A stretch of 16,731 nt of DNA from Anaerolineae bacterium (GCA_014360855.1 JACIWP010000030.1:1-16731), one strand, 5' to 3'; shown: positions 6,263 through 14,418, counted from the stretch's first letter. Notes: generated by a model from the sequence alone, not told the origin. Numbers and translations: made by a program.

Positions 6263-8356
6263 ATGCTGAAGTTTATCCTCCGCCGGATCGGACTGCTTCT
6301 TCTCACCATGTTCCTGGTGTCCGTCATCGTCTTTGGGGTTACCGAGGCGGCACCCGGCAACATCGCGCGCAATGTGCTGGGCGCATACATTACCCCCGAG
6401 CAGGAGAAATCCTTCCTGGCCCAGATGGGCCTGGACCGCCCCATTTATCAGCGCTATCTCTTCTGGCTGGTGGGCAGTGACTGGCTGGCGCGCCAAAAGA
6501 TTGGCATGCCGCTCAAGCAGATTCGCACGGAGAAGGGTTTCCTGGAATGGTGGGCGGTGGAACCGGACGGTACCCTGATCCGCTGGAAGCTGGAAGGGGA
6601 GAACCTCATCGCCATCCGCAAGTATGCCGATGGCCGGCTGGAACAACAGGAGGATAACGGGCGCTGGCGAGTGCGAGCACCTGCGGAAGAGCTTGTCCGA
6701 CTGCGGGAACTGCGGAAGCAAGTGGAGAGCGATACGCGCCTTTTGGAAGAGGATCGTTCTGCGCTGTTGGGCCGGCTCGATGTCATCATCGGGGTTCTGG
6801 AGAGCGTCACCGATGAGCAGGAGATGCTGAACGCGCTGGCCGGCCCGGAGAAGGAGCTGGACGCTTTCATTGATCCCAACGCCACCCGCCTGGAGGAAGG
6901 GCTGTTGGGTGCGGCGCCCGAGCTGGCGCGGGATGAGATTTATGAGGCCCTGGTGATATATCGCAACCTGTCGGTCGGCGCGACGGTGAGTATCCCACCC
7001 CAACAAATAGCGAATAAGATGAACCGCGCCGCCAGCGTGGTTGCCAAGATTGACCCGGACCTGGCGGAACAACTGATCAATGCCCAGAATGCCTTCCAGG
7101 CCGGCAACGTGGAAGTGGCCATGGAAATCCTGACGCCCATCATGCCGGCGCTGGAGGCCCAGTCCGCCGGCTACATCCATTTCGTGGATGCCCTGCAGAG
7201 CGCGGACTTTTTTGCGGCGGAGCAGGCCCTGCGCGAGATGGCGGACCCGGAGAAGAGCCCACTGGACAGCGCCCATGCCGCGCTGCTGGGGCGACAGCTC
7301 GGCAAGGCCGGCGGTGTCCTGCGCAAGATCTCCCCGGGCTTCAAGGCGTTGAGCGAGGCCTCTACTGCCCTGACCAAAGGGGAGGTGGAGACCGCCCGCG
7401 CCAAGCTCCTGGAAGCCGCCGACCATATGGGCCAGGTGGCGCGCAACCTGCGCCTGACGGAGCTGGCGCGGCTGGCCAAGGTCCAGCGCACGTTCTGGGG
7501 CGTGGACACCAACAACCGGGCGGTGCTGTGGGAGCGGGGCGGCACGCGCGTCTCCTGGCAGATGATTGAGATGGGCATGCGGCGCATTCGCGGCGGCGCG
7601 GTGGAGTATCTGCCCCTACAGAGAGGGCTTCTGCGCGGGGACCCCGGCATCTCAGTACGCACCTATCGGCCGGTGGGGGAGACGCTGGTGATCCGCCTGC
7701 GCAACTCCCTGGTGCTGGCGGCGATCGCCTTCGTGGTGGTGATGCCGCTGGCGCTGGTGTTGGGGCTGATCGCCGGCCTGAACGAGGGCAAGCCCATTGA
7801 CCGCATCCTTTCCACCTTTGGCCTGGTGACGACCGTCACTCCCGAGTTCGTCTCCGGTATCTTCCTCATTCTCATCTTCGCCTACTGGCTGAAACTGGTG
7901 CCTGGGGCGACGGTTTTCGGTGAGAAAGCCCCCTGGGAGCGGCCGGACATGCTCATTCTGCCGGTGGCCACGCTCACCCTGGTGGAACTGGGATACGTCC
8001 TGCGCATGACCCGCGCCAGCATGTCGGAGGTAATGCGGGCGCCGTACATTCGCACGGCGTTTCTGAAGGGCCTGCCGTACTGGCGCATCGTCTTCAAACA
8101 TGCTGTTCGCAACGCGCTCATCGCGCCCATCACGGTTATCATGCTGCATGTGAACTGGCTGGTGGGCGGTATCGTGATTGTGGAGGCGATTTTCGGGTAT
8201 CCGGGCCTGGGCAAGTATCTGCTGGAGGCGGCGCTGTTCAAGGACTTCAACGCCATCGAGGCCGGCGCCATGGTGCTGGTGACCCTGGCTGTGGGCACAC
8301 AGCTCCTGGCGGACATCGCCTATACGTTCCTGAACCCGCGCATCCGCTACCAGTAG
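6263..8356 (+). CDS. DppB/OppB-type ABC permease with large TPR-like external insertion
   Basis: A 697-residue membrane permease, about twice the usual 310-340. Residues 1-71 match a normal start: TM1 (8-28), then GLDRPIYQRYLFWL. Residues 453-697 match the remainder: LLRGDPGISVRTYRPVGETL, further membrane segments, the EAA loop around YIRTAFLKGLPYWRIVFKHAVRN split as YIRTAFLKGLP (595-605), and GYPGLGKYLLEAALFKDF. Between them about 380 residues sit exactly where the first external loop should be. That insert is hydrophilic and mostly helical, and has two TPR-like units (276-297 and 368-389). It is bracketed by two similar Trp-containing strands (about 96-115 and 410-429). The permease forms the import channel with the next gene. 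Family membership is certain; the role of the insertion is unknown. RBS AAGGGAGG is 9 nt before the ATG. Confidence 0.92.
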   Translation: MLKFILRRIGLLLLTMFLVSVIVFGVTEAAPGNIARNVLGAYITPEQEKSFLAQMGLDRPIYQRYLFWLVGSDWLARQKIGMPLKQIRTEKGFLEWWAVEPDGTLIRWKLEGENLIAIRKYADGRLEQQEDNGRWRVRAPAEELVRLRELRKQVESDTRLLEEDRSALLGRLDVIIGVLESVTDEQEMLNALAGPEKELDAFIDPNATRLEEGLLGAAPELARDEIYEALVIYRNLSVGATVSIPPQQIANKMNRAASVVAKIDPDLAEQLINAQNAFQAGNVEVAMEILTPIMPALEAQSAGYIHFVDALQSADFFAAEQALREMADPEKSPLDSAHAALLGRQLGKAGGVLRKISPGFKALSEASTALTKGEVETARAKLLEAADHMGQVARNLRLTELARLAKVQRTFWGVDTNNRAVLWERGGTRVSWQMIEMGMRRIRGGAVEYLPLQRGLLRGDPGISVRTYRPVGETLVIRLRNSLVLAAIAFVVVMPLALVLGLIAGLNEGKPIDRILSTFGLVTTVTPEFVSGIFLILIFAYWLKLVPGATVFGEKAPWERPDMLILPVATLTLVELGYVLRMTRASMSEVMRAPYIRTAFLKGLPYWRIVFKHAVRNALIAPITVIMLHVNWLVGGIVIVEAIFGYPGLGKYLLEAALFKDFNAIEAGAMVLVTLAVGTQLLADIAYTFLNPRIRYQ
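6476..7618 (+). other. Inserted domain within the DppB permease (residues ~72-452)
   Basis: Region of the permease gene absent from ordinary DppB proteins. Residues 96-130 look beta-rich (WWAVEPDGTLIRW and after). Residues 140-405 are charged amphipathic helices with TPR-like repeats. Residues 410-430 repeat the W-x-V-acidic strand pattern. There is no hydrophobic membrane segment inside it, so it should lie wholly on the outer face of the membrane. Base composition and GCCGGC use resemble the flanking permease sequence, so it does not look recently acquired. Confidence 0.75.
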
Positions 8357-8393
8357 CCGGCCTGGAGCTTGGAGAGGAGGTAATACCGAAGGG

Positions 8394-9314
8394 ATGACGG
8401 TCAGCGAAGAAGTTTTCCCCAGCGCCAAGCCTTCGTTCCTCGAACGCCTGCGGGACTCCCTGCTGATTCTATGGCGGTCCAAGACGGCCATGGTAGGGCT
8501 GACCATGGTCATGTTCTGGGTGATAGTGGCCCTGCTGGCCCCCTGGGTGACGAAATATTCACCCACGGAACAGGACTGGCAGGCGCAGAACCAGGGGCCG
8601 TCCGCACAGCACTGGCTGGGCACCGACGACGCCGGCCGCGATATCTGGTCGCGCCTGGTCTACGGCGCCCGGGTGATCCTCATCCAAACCCCGGTGACCG
8701 ACAAGTTCTCCCTGCCCATCGGCGTAGCCGTCTGGGGCGTCCTGCTGGGGCTTGTCGTGGGATCCACGCTTGGTCTGGTGGGAGGATACCTGGGGGGCTG
8801 GATAGACGAGGTCATCATGCGACTGCTGGACGCTATGATGGCCTTCCCGGTCATCCTGCTGTACATGATCATCATCGCCGCGGTCGGCCCATCGGCCATC
8901 AACGTGGTGCTGGCGATCGCCATTGTGGGCACGCCGGGCATCGCGCGTCTGGTGCGCAGTCTCACGCTGGATATCCGCACCCGGGAGTATATCCGCGCCG
9001 CAGAGGTGCGCGGGGAAAAGCTGTGGTACATCTTATTTGTGGAGATTCTGCCCAACGCCAGCGGCCCGATATTGATCGACGCCATGCTGCGCCTGGGGTA
9101 TGCGATCTTCGCTATGGGCACGTTGGGCTTCTTGGGATTGGGTCTGCCGCCGCCCTCGCCGGATTGGGGGAGCATGGTGGCCAAGGGCCGGCGCTTCATC
9201 CTGGCCGGCAGTCCGTGGGCGGCGCTGTGGCCGGCGGTCGCCATCGCCTCCCTGGTGGTGGGGCTGAACCTGCTGGCGGACGGCTTGCGTGAGGAGACCC
9301 AGAGGTATCGGTGA
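8394..9314 (+). CDS. DppC/OppC-type ABC permease
   Basis: A 306-residue integral membrane permease, normal length. The N-terminal OppC segment has TM1 at about 32-54, followed by the family motif HWLGTDDAGRDIWSRLVYGAR (split: HWLGTDDAGRD, then IWSRLVYGAR). The binding-protein-dependent transport domain has the EAA loop EYIRAAEVRGEKLWYILF and the terminal GLNLLADGLREE...R. A short extra stretch (about QTPVTDKFSLPIG) lies before TM2. It pairs with the long DppB to form the channel. It starts 37 nt after DppB, with GAGGAGGT about 12 nt before the ATG. Its stop overlaps the GTG start of the ATPase gene (GTGA), indicating coupled expression. Confidence 0.93.
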   Translation: MTVSEEVFPSAKPSFLERLRDSLLILWRSKTAMVGLTMVMFWVIVALLAPWVTKYSPTEQDWQAQNQGPSAQHWLGTDDAGRDIWSRLVYGARVILIQTPVTDKFSLPIGVAVWGVLLGLVVGSTLGLVGGYLGGWIDEVIMRLLDAMMAFPVILLYMIIIAAVGPSAINVVLAIAIVGTPGIARLVRSLTLDIRTREYIRAAEVRGEKLWYILFVEILPNASGPILIDAMLRLGYAIFAMGTLGFLGLGLPPPSPDWGSMVAKGRRFILAGSPWAALWPAVAIASLVVGLNLLADGLREETQRYR

Positions 9315-11419
9315 TCAAGGGGTATCAGCGCATGAAGGATCGAAAAGACCTGCCCATCCTGCGTGTGGAGAACTTATCGGTCGCGTATGCGACGCGGAAA
9401 GGGGAAGTGCCGGCGGTGCGCGACGTTTCCTTTGAAGTGCGCCGCGGCGAGACCTTCGGTATGGTAGGCGAGTCCGGGTGCGGCAAGAGCACCGTCGCCT
9501 TCAGCATTGTGAATTTCCTGGGGCCGAACGGGCGCATTAAGGCCGGCCGCGTCTTCTTCCAGGGACAGGACCTGGTGGGGCGCTCCGAACGCGAACTGCG
9601 GCGTCTGCGCGGCAACCGCATTGCCATGGTCTACCAAGACCCCATGCAGGCGTTGAACCCCTCCCTGCGCATTGGCGAGCAGATGGCCGAGGTGCTCATC
9701 GTCCACCAGGGGATGAAGCGGGCCGAGGCGGAGGAGCGCTGTATCCAGATGCTGGAGCGGGTCTATATGCCCGACCCGGCCAACGTGATGCGGCGCTATC
9801 CCCATCAGCTTTCGGGCGGCCAGCAACAGCGTGTGGTGATCGCCATGGCCCTGCTGAACGACCCGGCCCTGCTGATCATGGATGAGCCGACCACGGCGCT
9901 GGATGTGACGGTGGAGGCGGCGGTGCTGGACCTGATCGCCGGCCTCCAGGAGGATTTCGACACCGCCATCCTCTATATCAGCCACAACCTGGGCGTGATC
10001 GCCCGCGTTTCAGACCAGGTGGGGGTCATGTACGCCGGCCAGCTTGTGGAGCGGGCGCCCGTGACCGACCTGTTCCTGAAGCCGCTTCACCCGTACACCC
10101 AGGGCCTTCTGCGCTGTGTGCCGCGCTTGGGGCAGGATAAATTGAGCAGTTATCTGCTCCCCATCCGCGGCCAGGTGCCCTCGCCGGTCGCACTGCCATC
10201 CGGCTGTATCTTCGAGCCGCGCTGTGACTTCGCCCGGCCGGAGTGCCGGCGGAGCATGCCGGAATATCGCCAGGTTGCCGACGGCCATTGGGTGCGCTGT
10301 CACTTCGCGGAGGAAATTGCCGGCGCCGGCTACCAGCCGCCGAAAGAGCTGGTGGCAGAGATGCTGGCAACAGCTCGGAAAGAACGGGAGCCGGTCCTGC
10401 GGATCGAGCGGCTGAAGACCTATTACGAGGCGCCTTCGCCGAAGCTCTTCGACCGACGCAAACGCTACGTGCGGGCGGTGGACGATGTCAGCTTAGAGGC
10501 CTATAAGGGGTTGACCCTGGGTATTGTGGGCGAGTCCGGCTGTGGCAAGAGCACGCTGGCCCGTACTATCATCGGCCTGGAGCGGCCCACCGACGGCAAG
10601 CTGGAATTCATGGGCTTCGATATCCGCAAGCCGGTGTCGAAGCGGGATCTGGAGATCATCAAAAACATGCAGATGGTGTTCCAGAACCCCGATTCGACGC
10701 TGAACCCGGCGTTCAGCGTGGGCCGGCAGATCGCCCGCCCGCTGGAGCTGTTCAAGGTGGTGCCCAAGGACCAGATTCGCGGGGAGGTCATCCGTCTGCT
10801 GGAGCTGATGAAGCTGGGGCCGAATTATTACGACCGACTGCCGCGCCAGTTGAGCGGCGGGGAGAAACAGCGGGTGGGCATCGCCCGTGCACTGGCCGGC
10901 CGGCCGGAATTGGTGCTGTGCGACGAGCCGGTGTCCGCGCTGGATGTCTCGGTGCAGGCCGCCGTGCTGAACCTGTTGATGGAGATTCAGCACAAGCTTG
11001 GCACGACGCTGATCTTTATCGCCCATGACCTGAGCGTGGTGCGCTTCCTGTCCGATTACATCGCGGTGATGTATCTGGGCAAGGTGATGGAATTCGGCAC
11101 GGCGGAGCAGATTTACTCCCCGCCGTATCATCCTTATACCGAGGCATTGCTGTCCGCTGTGCCCATTCCGGACCCGCGGGCGGAGCAGAAGCATGTGCGC
11201 CTGGAGGGCACGGTGCCCAGCGCGTTGAACCCGCCGACCGGCTGTCGCTTCCATACCCGGTGTCCCCGCAAGCTGGGGCCTATCTGCGAGCAGGAGGAAC
11301 CGCCCTGGCAGGATGCCGGCAACGGCCACCGCATCTACTGCCATATCCCCCTGGAAGAACTGCGCAAGGTGGAGCCGGTCATCACCGTGCACACCGACAA
11401 CGCGGTCAAGGTGCGGTAA
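9311..11419 (+). CDS. Fused double ATPase of the oligopeptide/opine ABC importer (DppD-DppF type)
   Basis: A 702-residue protein with two complete ABC ATPase domains in one chain. Domain 1 has Walker A GESGCGKST (53-61), signature LSGGQ (167-171) and Walker B LLIMDEP (187-193). Domain 2 has GESGCGKST (407-415), LSGGE (514-518) and LVLCDEP (534-540). Each is followed by an oligo_HPY C-terminal region with four cysteines: C299, C305, C312, C330 and C645, C651, C659, C677. This pattern binds a [4Fe-4S] cluster in known DppD structures. The protein powers the DppB/DppC channel. The GTG at 9311 overlaps the previous stop; an in-frame ATG at 9332 with AAGGGG 9 nt upstream is an equally fair start and would remove 7 residues. 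Both active sites look intact. Confidence 0.94.
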   Translation: MIKGYQRMKDRKDLPILRVENLSVAYATRKGEVPAVRDVSFEVRRGETFGMVGESGCGKSTVAFSIVNFLGPNGRIKAGRVFFQGQDLVGRSERELRRLRGNRIAMVYQDPMQALNPSLRIGEQMAEVLIVHQGMKRAEAEERCIQMLERVYMPDPANVMRRYPHQLSGGQQQRVVIAMALLNDPALLIMDEPTTALDVTVEAAVLDLIAGLQEDFDTAILYISHNLGVIARVSDQVGVMYAGQLVERAPVTDLFLKPLHPYTQGLLRCVPRLGQDKLSSYLLPIRGQVPSPVALPSGCIFEPRCDFARPECRRSMPEYRQVADGHWVRCHFAEEIAGAGYQPPKELVAEMLATARKEREPVLRIERLKTYYEAPSPKLFDRRKRYVRAVDDVSLEAYKGLTLGIVGESGCGKSTLARTIIGLERPTDGKLEFMGFDIRKPVSKRDLEIIKNMQMVFQNPDSTLNPAFSVGRQIARPLELFKVVPKDQIRGEVIRLLELMKLGPNYYDRLPRQLSGGEKQRVGIARALAGRPELVLCDEPVSALDVSVQAAVLNLLMEIQHKLGTTLIFIAHDLSVVRFLSDYIAVMYLGKVMEFGTAEQIYSPPYHPYTEALLSAVPIPDPRAEQKHVRLEGTVPSALNPPTGCRFHTRCPRKLGPICEQEEPPWQDAGNGHRIYCHIPLEELRKVEPVITVHTDNAVKVR

Positions 11420-11450
11420 ACATCCGTACGAGCAAGCGTCCGTTGCACAG

Positions 11451-11483
11451 GGGATGGGCACCGCCGGCCCATCCCTTTGTTTG
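11451..11483 (+). terminator. Rho-independent terminator after the ABC operon
   Basis: A 9-bp perfect stem GGGATGGGC/GCCCATCCC (11451-11459 with 11467-11475), 7-nt loop, and tail TTTGTTTG. It lies 32 nt after the ATPase stop and before the methyltransferase gene. Confidence 0.85.
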
Positions 11484-11523
11484 TCCGCCGGCAAGTATGC
11501 TACCGTGAAAGGAGGGAGACAGA

Positions 11524-12975
11524 ATGGTGTTCCACGCGCGTGTGAACCGGGAAGGGATGGAACATCCCCGCTTTCAGTATCTCTCCCGCGCCCAATGCGA
11601 GGCACTGCACAACGCCAGCCTGGAGATTCTCTCGCGCACGGGCGTGCGGTTGTACCTGGAGGAAGCGATCGAGCTACTGCGGAAGGCCGGCTGTTCCGTC
11701 ACTGACGGCAACCGGGTGCGCATCCCCGCCGGCTTGGTGGAGAAGGCGCTCTCCACAGTGCCCAAACGCATCACCCTGTATGACCGGGAGGGGAAGCCGG
11801 CGCTCTTCCTCGAGCCGGGACGATGCTACTATGGGCCAGGCTCCGACTGCCTGCACATCATTGATCACCGCACGGGCCGGCGGCGCGATCCGGTGCTCCA
11901 GGACATCGTGGACGGCATCACCTTGTGCGATGCCCTGCCGCGCATCGGCTTCGTCATGTCCATGTTCCTGCCCAGCGACGTCAATCAGCTTGTCTCCGAC
12001 CGCTACCAGATGGAGGTCATGCTGAACCACACCACCAAACCCATCGTTTTCGTGACGAATGAGTTTTCGGGCTGTGTGGATGCGGTGAAGATGGCGGAGA
12101 TCGTCGTCGGCGGGGAAACGGTCCTGCGCGAGCGGCCTTTTGTCGCCTGCTACATCAACGTGACGACCGGCCTGCGTCATAATGAGGAGGCACTGCAGAA
12201 GCTCCTTTTCCTGGCGGAAAAGGGTATTCCAGCGCTGTATATCCCAGTGGTCATCGGCGGACTGACGGCTCCGATGAGCGAGCCGGCGGGCATGGCCATG
12301 GTCAACGCCGGCGTGCTGGCCGGCCTGGTGCTGTCCCAGTTGAAACGGGAAGGCGCGCCGTTCATCGTGCCGGGCTGGGGCGGGGCCGGCCTGGACATGC
12401 GCACCACGGTCAACCCGTACTGCTGGCCGGATTCGCGCGGCATGGCCCATGCGCTGGCGCAGTATTACAACCTGCCCATGTTCGGCATTGGGGGCTGTAG
12501 CGAGTCCAAGGATGTGGATTCTCAGGCGGCGGCCGAGGCGGCCCTGACGATGATGGCGGAGACGCTGGGCGGCGCGCAGTTGATCCATGACCTGGGATAT
12601 CTGGAGTCGGGCCTGACGACCTCGCTGGCGCAGTTGGTTATCTGCCATGAGATCGCCGGCTGGATCGCCAAGTTCCTCTCCCCCACGCCGGTGAACGACG
12701 AGACGCTGGCGCTGGACCTGATCGACCAGGTGGGGCCAGACGGCCAGTTCCTGGATACCCCACATACGCTCCAGCATTTCCGCGATTTCTGGTATCCGGA
12801 GGTGTTCGAGCGCATGGACTATTTCGGCTGGCAGAGCGCCGGCGCCAAGCTGGCGCCGCAACGGGCCGCGGAATATGTCCAGCGCGTGCTGGAGACACAT
12901 CAACCGCCGCTCCTGCCGGAGGACCTCCGCCGGCGGGTGCATGCCGTGGTGGAGGAAGCGGAGGCGAAGCTGTAA
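11524..12975 (+). CDS. MttB-superfamily (trimethylamine methyltransferase-like) corrinoid methyltransferase, non-pyrrolysine
   Basis: A 483-residue TIM-barrel-type protein of the MttB superfamily. Recognisable parts are the N-terminal LHNASLEILSRTGVRL (the split pattern common to the family), IPAGLVEKALSTVPKRITLYDR, the central KPIVFVTNEFSG, and the C-terminal GGAQLIHDLGYLESGLTTS, LVICHEIAGWI. Family members transfer a methyl group from tri- or quaternary amines (trimethylamine, glycine betaine, proline betaine, carnitine) to a corrinoid protein. The frame is open throughout with no internal TAG, so it belongs to the larger branch lacking pyrrolysine. Start is clear: AAGGAGG 8 nt before the ATG. 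No corrinoid protein or MtbA-like partner lies in this window, so the demethylase role is inferred. Some superfamily members have unknown reactions. Confidence 0.9.
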   Translation: MVFHARVNREGMEHPRFQYLSRAQCEALHNASLEILSRTGVRLYLEEAIELLRKAGCSVTDGNRVRIPAGLVEKALSTVPKRITLYDREGKPALFLEPGRCYYGPGSDCLHIIDHRTGRRRDPVLQDIVDGITLCDALPRIGFVMSMFLPSDVNQLVSDRYQMEVMLNHTTKPIVFVTNEFSGCVDAVKMAEIVVGGETVLRERPFVACYINVTTGLRHNEEALQKLLFLAEKGIPALYIPVVIGGLTAPMSEPAGMAMVNAGVLAGLVLSQLKREGAPFIVPGWGGAGLDMRTTVNPYCWPDSRGMAHALAQYYNLPMFGIGGCSESKDVDSQAAAEAALTMMAETLGGAQLIHDLGYLESGLTTSLAQLVICHEIAGWIAKFLSPTPVNDETLALDLIDQVGPDGQFLDTPHTLQHFRDFWYPEVFERMDYFGWQSAGAKLAPQRAAEYVQRVLETHQPPLLPEDLRRRVHAVVEEAEAKL

Positions 12976-13000
12976 CACATCTTCTCAGGGGGTTCCGTCT

Positions 13001-14236
13001 ATGCTCCTTCGCGATTACGAACCCGAGCGGGATAAGGATGCGGTAAAGCGCATCTGGCTGGAGGCCGGCTGGCTCCAACCAGAACAGCCGCGCCAGGAGG
13101 AGGCGTTCGAGTATTTTGTAGGCTCTGGCCGCGGGCATGTGGCCGAGTGGAACGGCTCCGCCGAATGCTTCGTGCTGACCAATCCCGGCACTATCCAGTA
13201 CCAAACCCATGAGCTTCCGCTGTGCAATGTGGCGGCCGTGACGACGAGCTGGGTGGCGCGGCGCATGGGGCTGGCGCGCCGGCTGACCGCCCGCGCCATC
13301 GCGGTGGGCGCGGCGGAGGGCGCGGCGGTCAGCACCCTGGGGGTTTTCGACCAAGGGTTTTACAACCAGTTGGGGTTCGGCACGGGCGGTTACATGCATT
13401 GGCTGGTGCTGGACCCGGCCAACATCCAGGTGCCGGTCAAAGCACGCCCTCCCCAGCGCATCAGACCGGAGCATTGGGAGGCAGTGCATGCCAGCCGGCT
13501 GGCGCGCCGGCGGTGCCACGGCTCCGTCAATGTCCTGCCGCCGCTCTTCACGCGCTCCGGGATGGTGCGGCTGGCGACCAGTTTCGGGCTGGGCTATTTT
13601 GACGGGCCGAACGGGGAGCTGACGCACCATATCTGGATGACGGCTGAGGCGCCGCGCGGGCCGTATCACGTGCTGTGGATGAGCTACCGCACGCCGGCGC
13701 AGTTCCTGGAGCTGATGGCGCTCCTGCACCAGTTGAGCGACCAGGTGCGGGTGGTGCGGATGGTGGAGCCGGCCGGCATCCAGATGCAGGATATCCTGGC
13801 GCGGCCCTTCCGCATGTTCCGGCTCCAGATCGAGGGCGGGTTGACGTACGGCATCTACGCCTCGGGCTTTTGGCAGGCGCGCATCTGCAATCTCGATATC
13901 TGCCTGGAGCACACGTCGTTCGCCGCCGGCCCGGTGCGCTTCAACCTGCGCCTGAGTGACCCGATCGAGCACTACCTGGACGAAGGGGCGCCCTGGCGCG
14001 GCATCGCCGGCGAGTATGTGGTCACCTTTGGCCCGCAGTGCGGCGCGGAGAAAGGCCATGACCCGTCGCTTCCGACGCTGGAGGCGACCGTCGGCTCCTT
14101 CACCCGGCTGTGGCTGGGGGTTCTGCCGGCCAGCTCGCTGGCCTTCACCGATCATCTGCACGGGCCGGCGGACCTGCTGGAGCAGTTGGACGCGGTTGTG
14201 CGCCTGCCGACGCCCCATGTGGATTGGGACCTGTAG
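13001..14236 (+). CDS. Eis-like GNAT N-acetyltransferase
   Basis: A 411-residue protein of the size and layout of Eis-type proteins: an N-terminal GNAT domain, a second degenerate GNAT-like region, and a C-terminal sterol-carrier-like part. The acetyl-CoA motif is VAAVTTSWVARRMGLARRL (78-96, the RxxGxA pyrophosphate loop), followed by LGVFDQGFYNQLGF (113-126), the typical GNAT beta5/alpha4 turn. The end, LPASSLAFTDHLHG, fits the Eis C-terminus. Eis enzymes acetylate primary amines on varied substrates. Next to amine-degradation genes it could modify a pathway amine, but that is inference. The ATG at 13001 is preferred over longer in-frame starts that run back into the methyltransferase gene, since AGGGGG (12987-12992) lies 8 nt upstream. 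It sits 25 nt after the methyltransferase in one transcript. Confidence 0.8.
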   Translation: MLLRDYEPERDKDAVKRIWLEAGWLQPEQPRQEEAFEYFVGSGRGHVAEWNGSAECFVLTNPGTIQYQTHELPLCNVAAVTTSWVARRMGLARRLTARAIAVGAAEGAAVSTLGVFDQGFYNQLGFGTGGYMHWLVLDPANIQVPVKARPPQRIRPEHWEAVHASRLARRRCHGSVNVLPPLFTRSGMVRLATSFGLGYFDGPNGELTHHIWMTAEAPRGPYHVLWMSYRTPAQFLELMALLHQLSDQVRVVRMVEPAGIQMQDILARPFRMFRLQIEGGLTYGIYASGFWQARICNLDICLEHTSFAAGPVRFNLRLSDPIEHYLDEGAPWRGIAGEYVVTFGPQCGAEKGHDPSLPTLEATVGSFTRLWLGVLPASSLAFTDHLHGPADLLEQLDAVVRLPTPHVDWDL

Positions 14237-14248
14237 CGTTTCCCCCGA

Positions 14249-14284
14249 CGCCTCCCGCGGGAATCCCGTGGGAGGCGTTTTTCT
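14249..14284 (+). terminator. Strong rho-independent terminator closing the amine cluster
   Basis: A 13-bp stem (14249-14261 with 14265-14277, one G-U pair), 3-nt loop, then TTTTTCT. It lies 12 nt after the acetyltransferase stop and separates host-type genes from the phage-like module. Confidence 0.93.
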
Positions 14285-14342
14285 GTCTCCTCATCCCCTC
14301 GCATACCGATGACCCGCGTCTGTCTGTATGACGCTTTGGGAA

Positions 14343-14371
14343 TTGACAAGCCCCCGCTTTTCCGCTATCCT
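14343..14371 (+). promoter_or_regulatory. Sigma70-type promoter of the phage-like module
   Basis: -35 is a perfect TTGACA (14343-14348), spacer exactly 17 nt, -10 TATCCT (14366-14371). The expected start is near 14378, about 100 nt before the terminase ATG. Confidence 0.75.
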
Positions 14372-14382
14372 GTCCCTTGAAT

Positions 14383-14396
14383 AGAACATATGTTCT
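14383..14396 (+). promoter_or_regulatory. LexA (SOS) box of the Gram-positive/Chloroflexota type
   Basis: Perfect 14-bp palindrome AGAACATATGTTCT. It matches the GAACNNNNGTTC LexA operator of Bacillus, actinobacteria and green non-sulfur bacteria. It spans roughly +5 to +18 of the promoter just upstream, an ideal place for repression. Another dimeric regulator with a similar site is possible. Confidence 0.7.
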
Positions 14397-14418
14397 TATC
14401 ACACTGCCTGAGCGAATC

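Noticed and set aside
11477..11506. Promoter-like TTGTTT ... TGCTACCGT before the methyltransferase
   Set aside because: The -10 matches poorly and the implied start (~11513) would fall inside the ribosome-binding site. The -35 part is the tail of the terminator. The methyltransferase promoter remains unlocated; read-through from the transporter is possible.
11524..12975. Possible pyrrolysine (in-frame TAG) in the MttB homologue
   Set aside because: The frame is open without any internal stop, so it is a non-pyrrolysine member.
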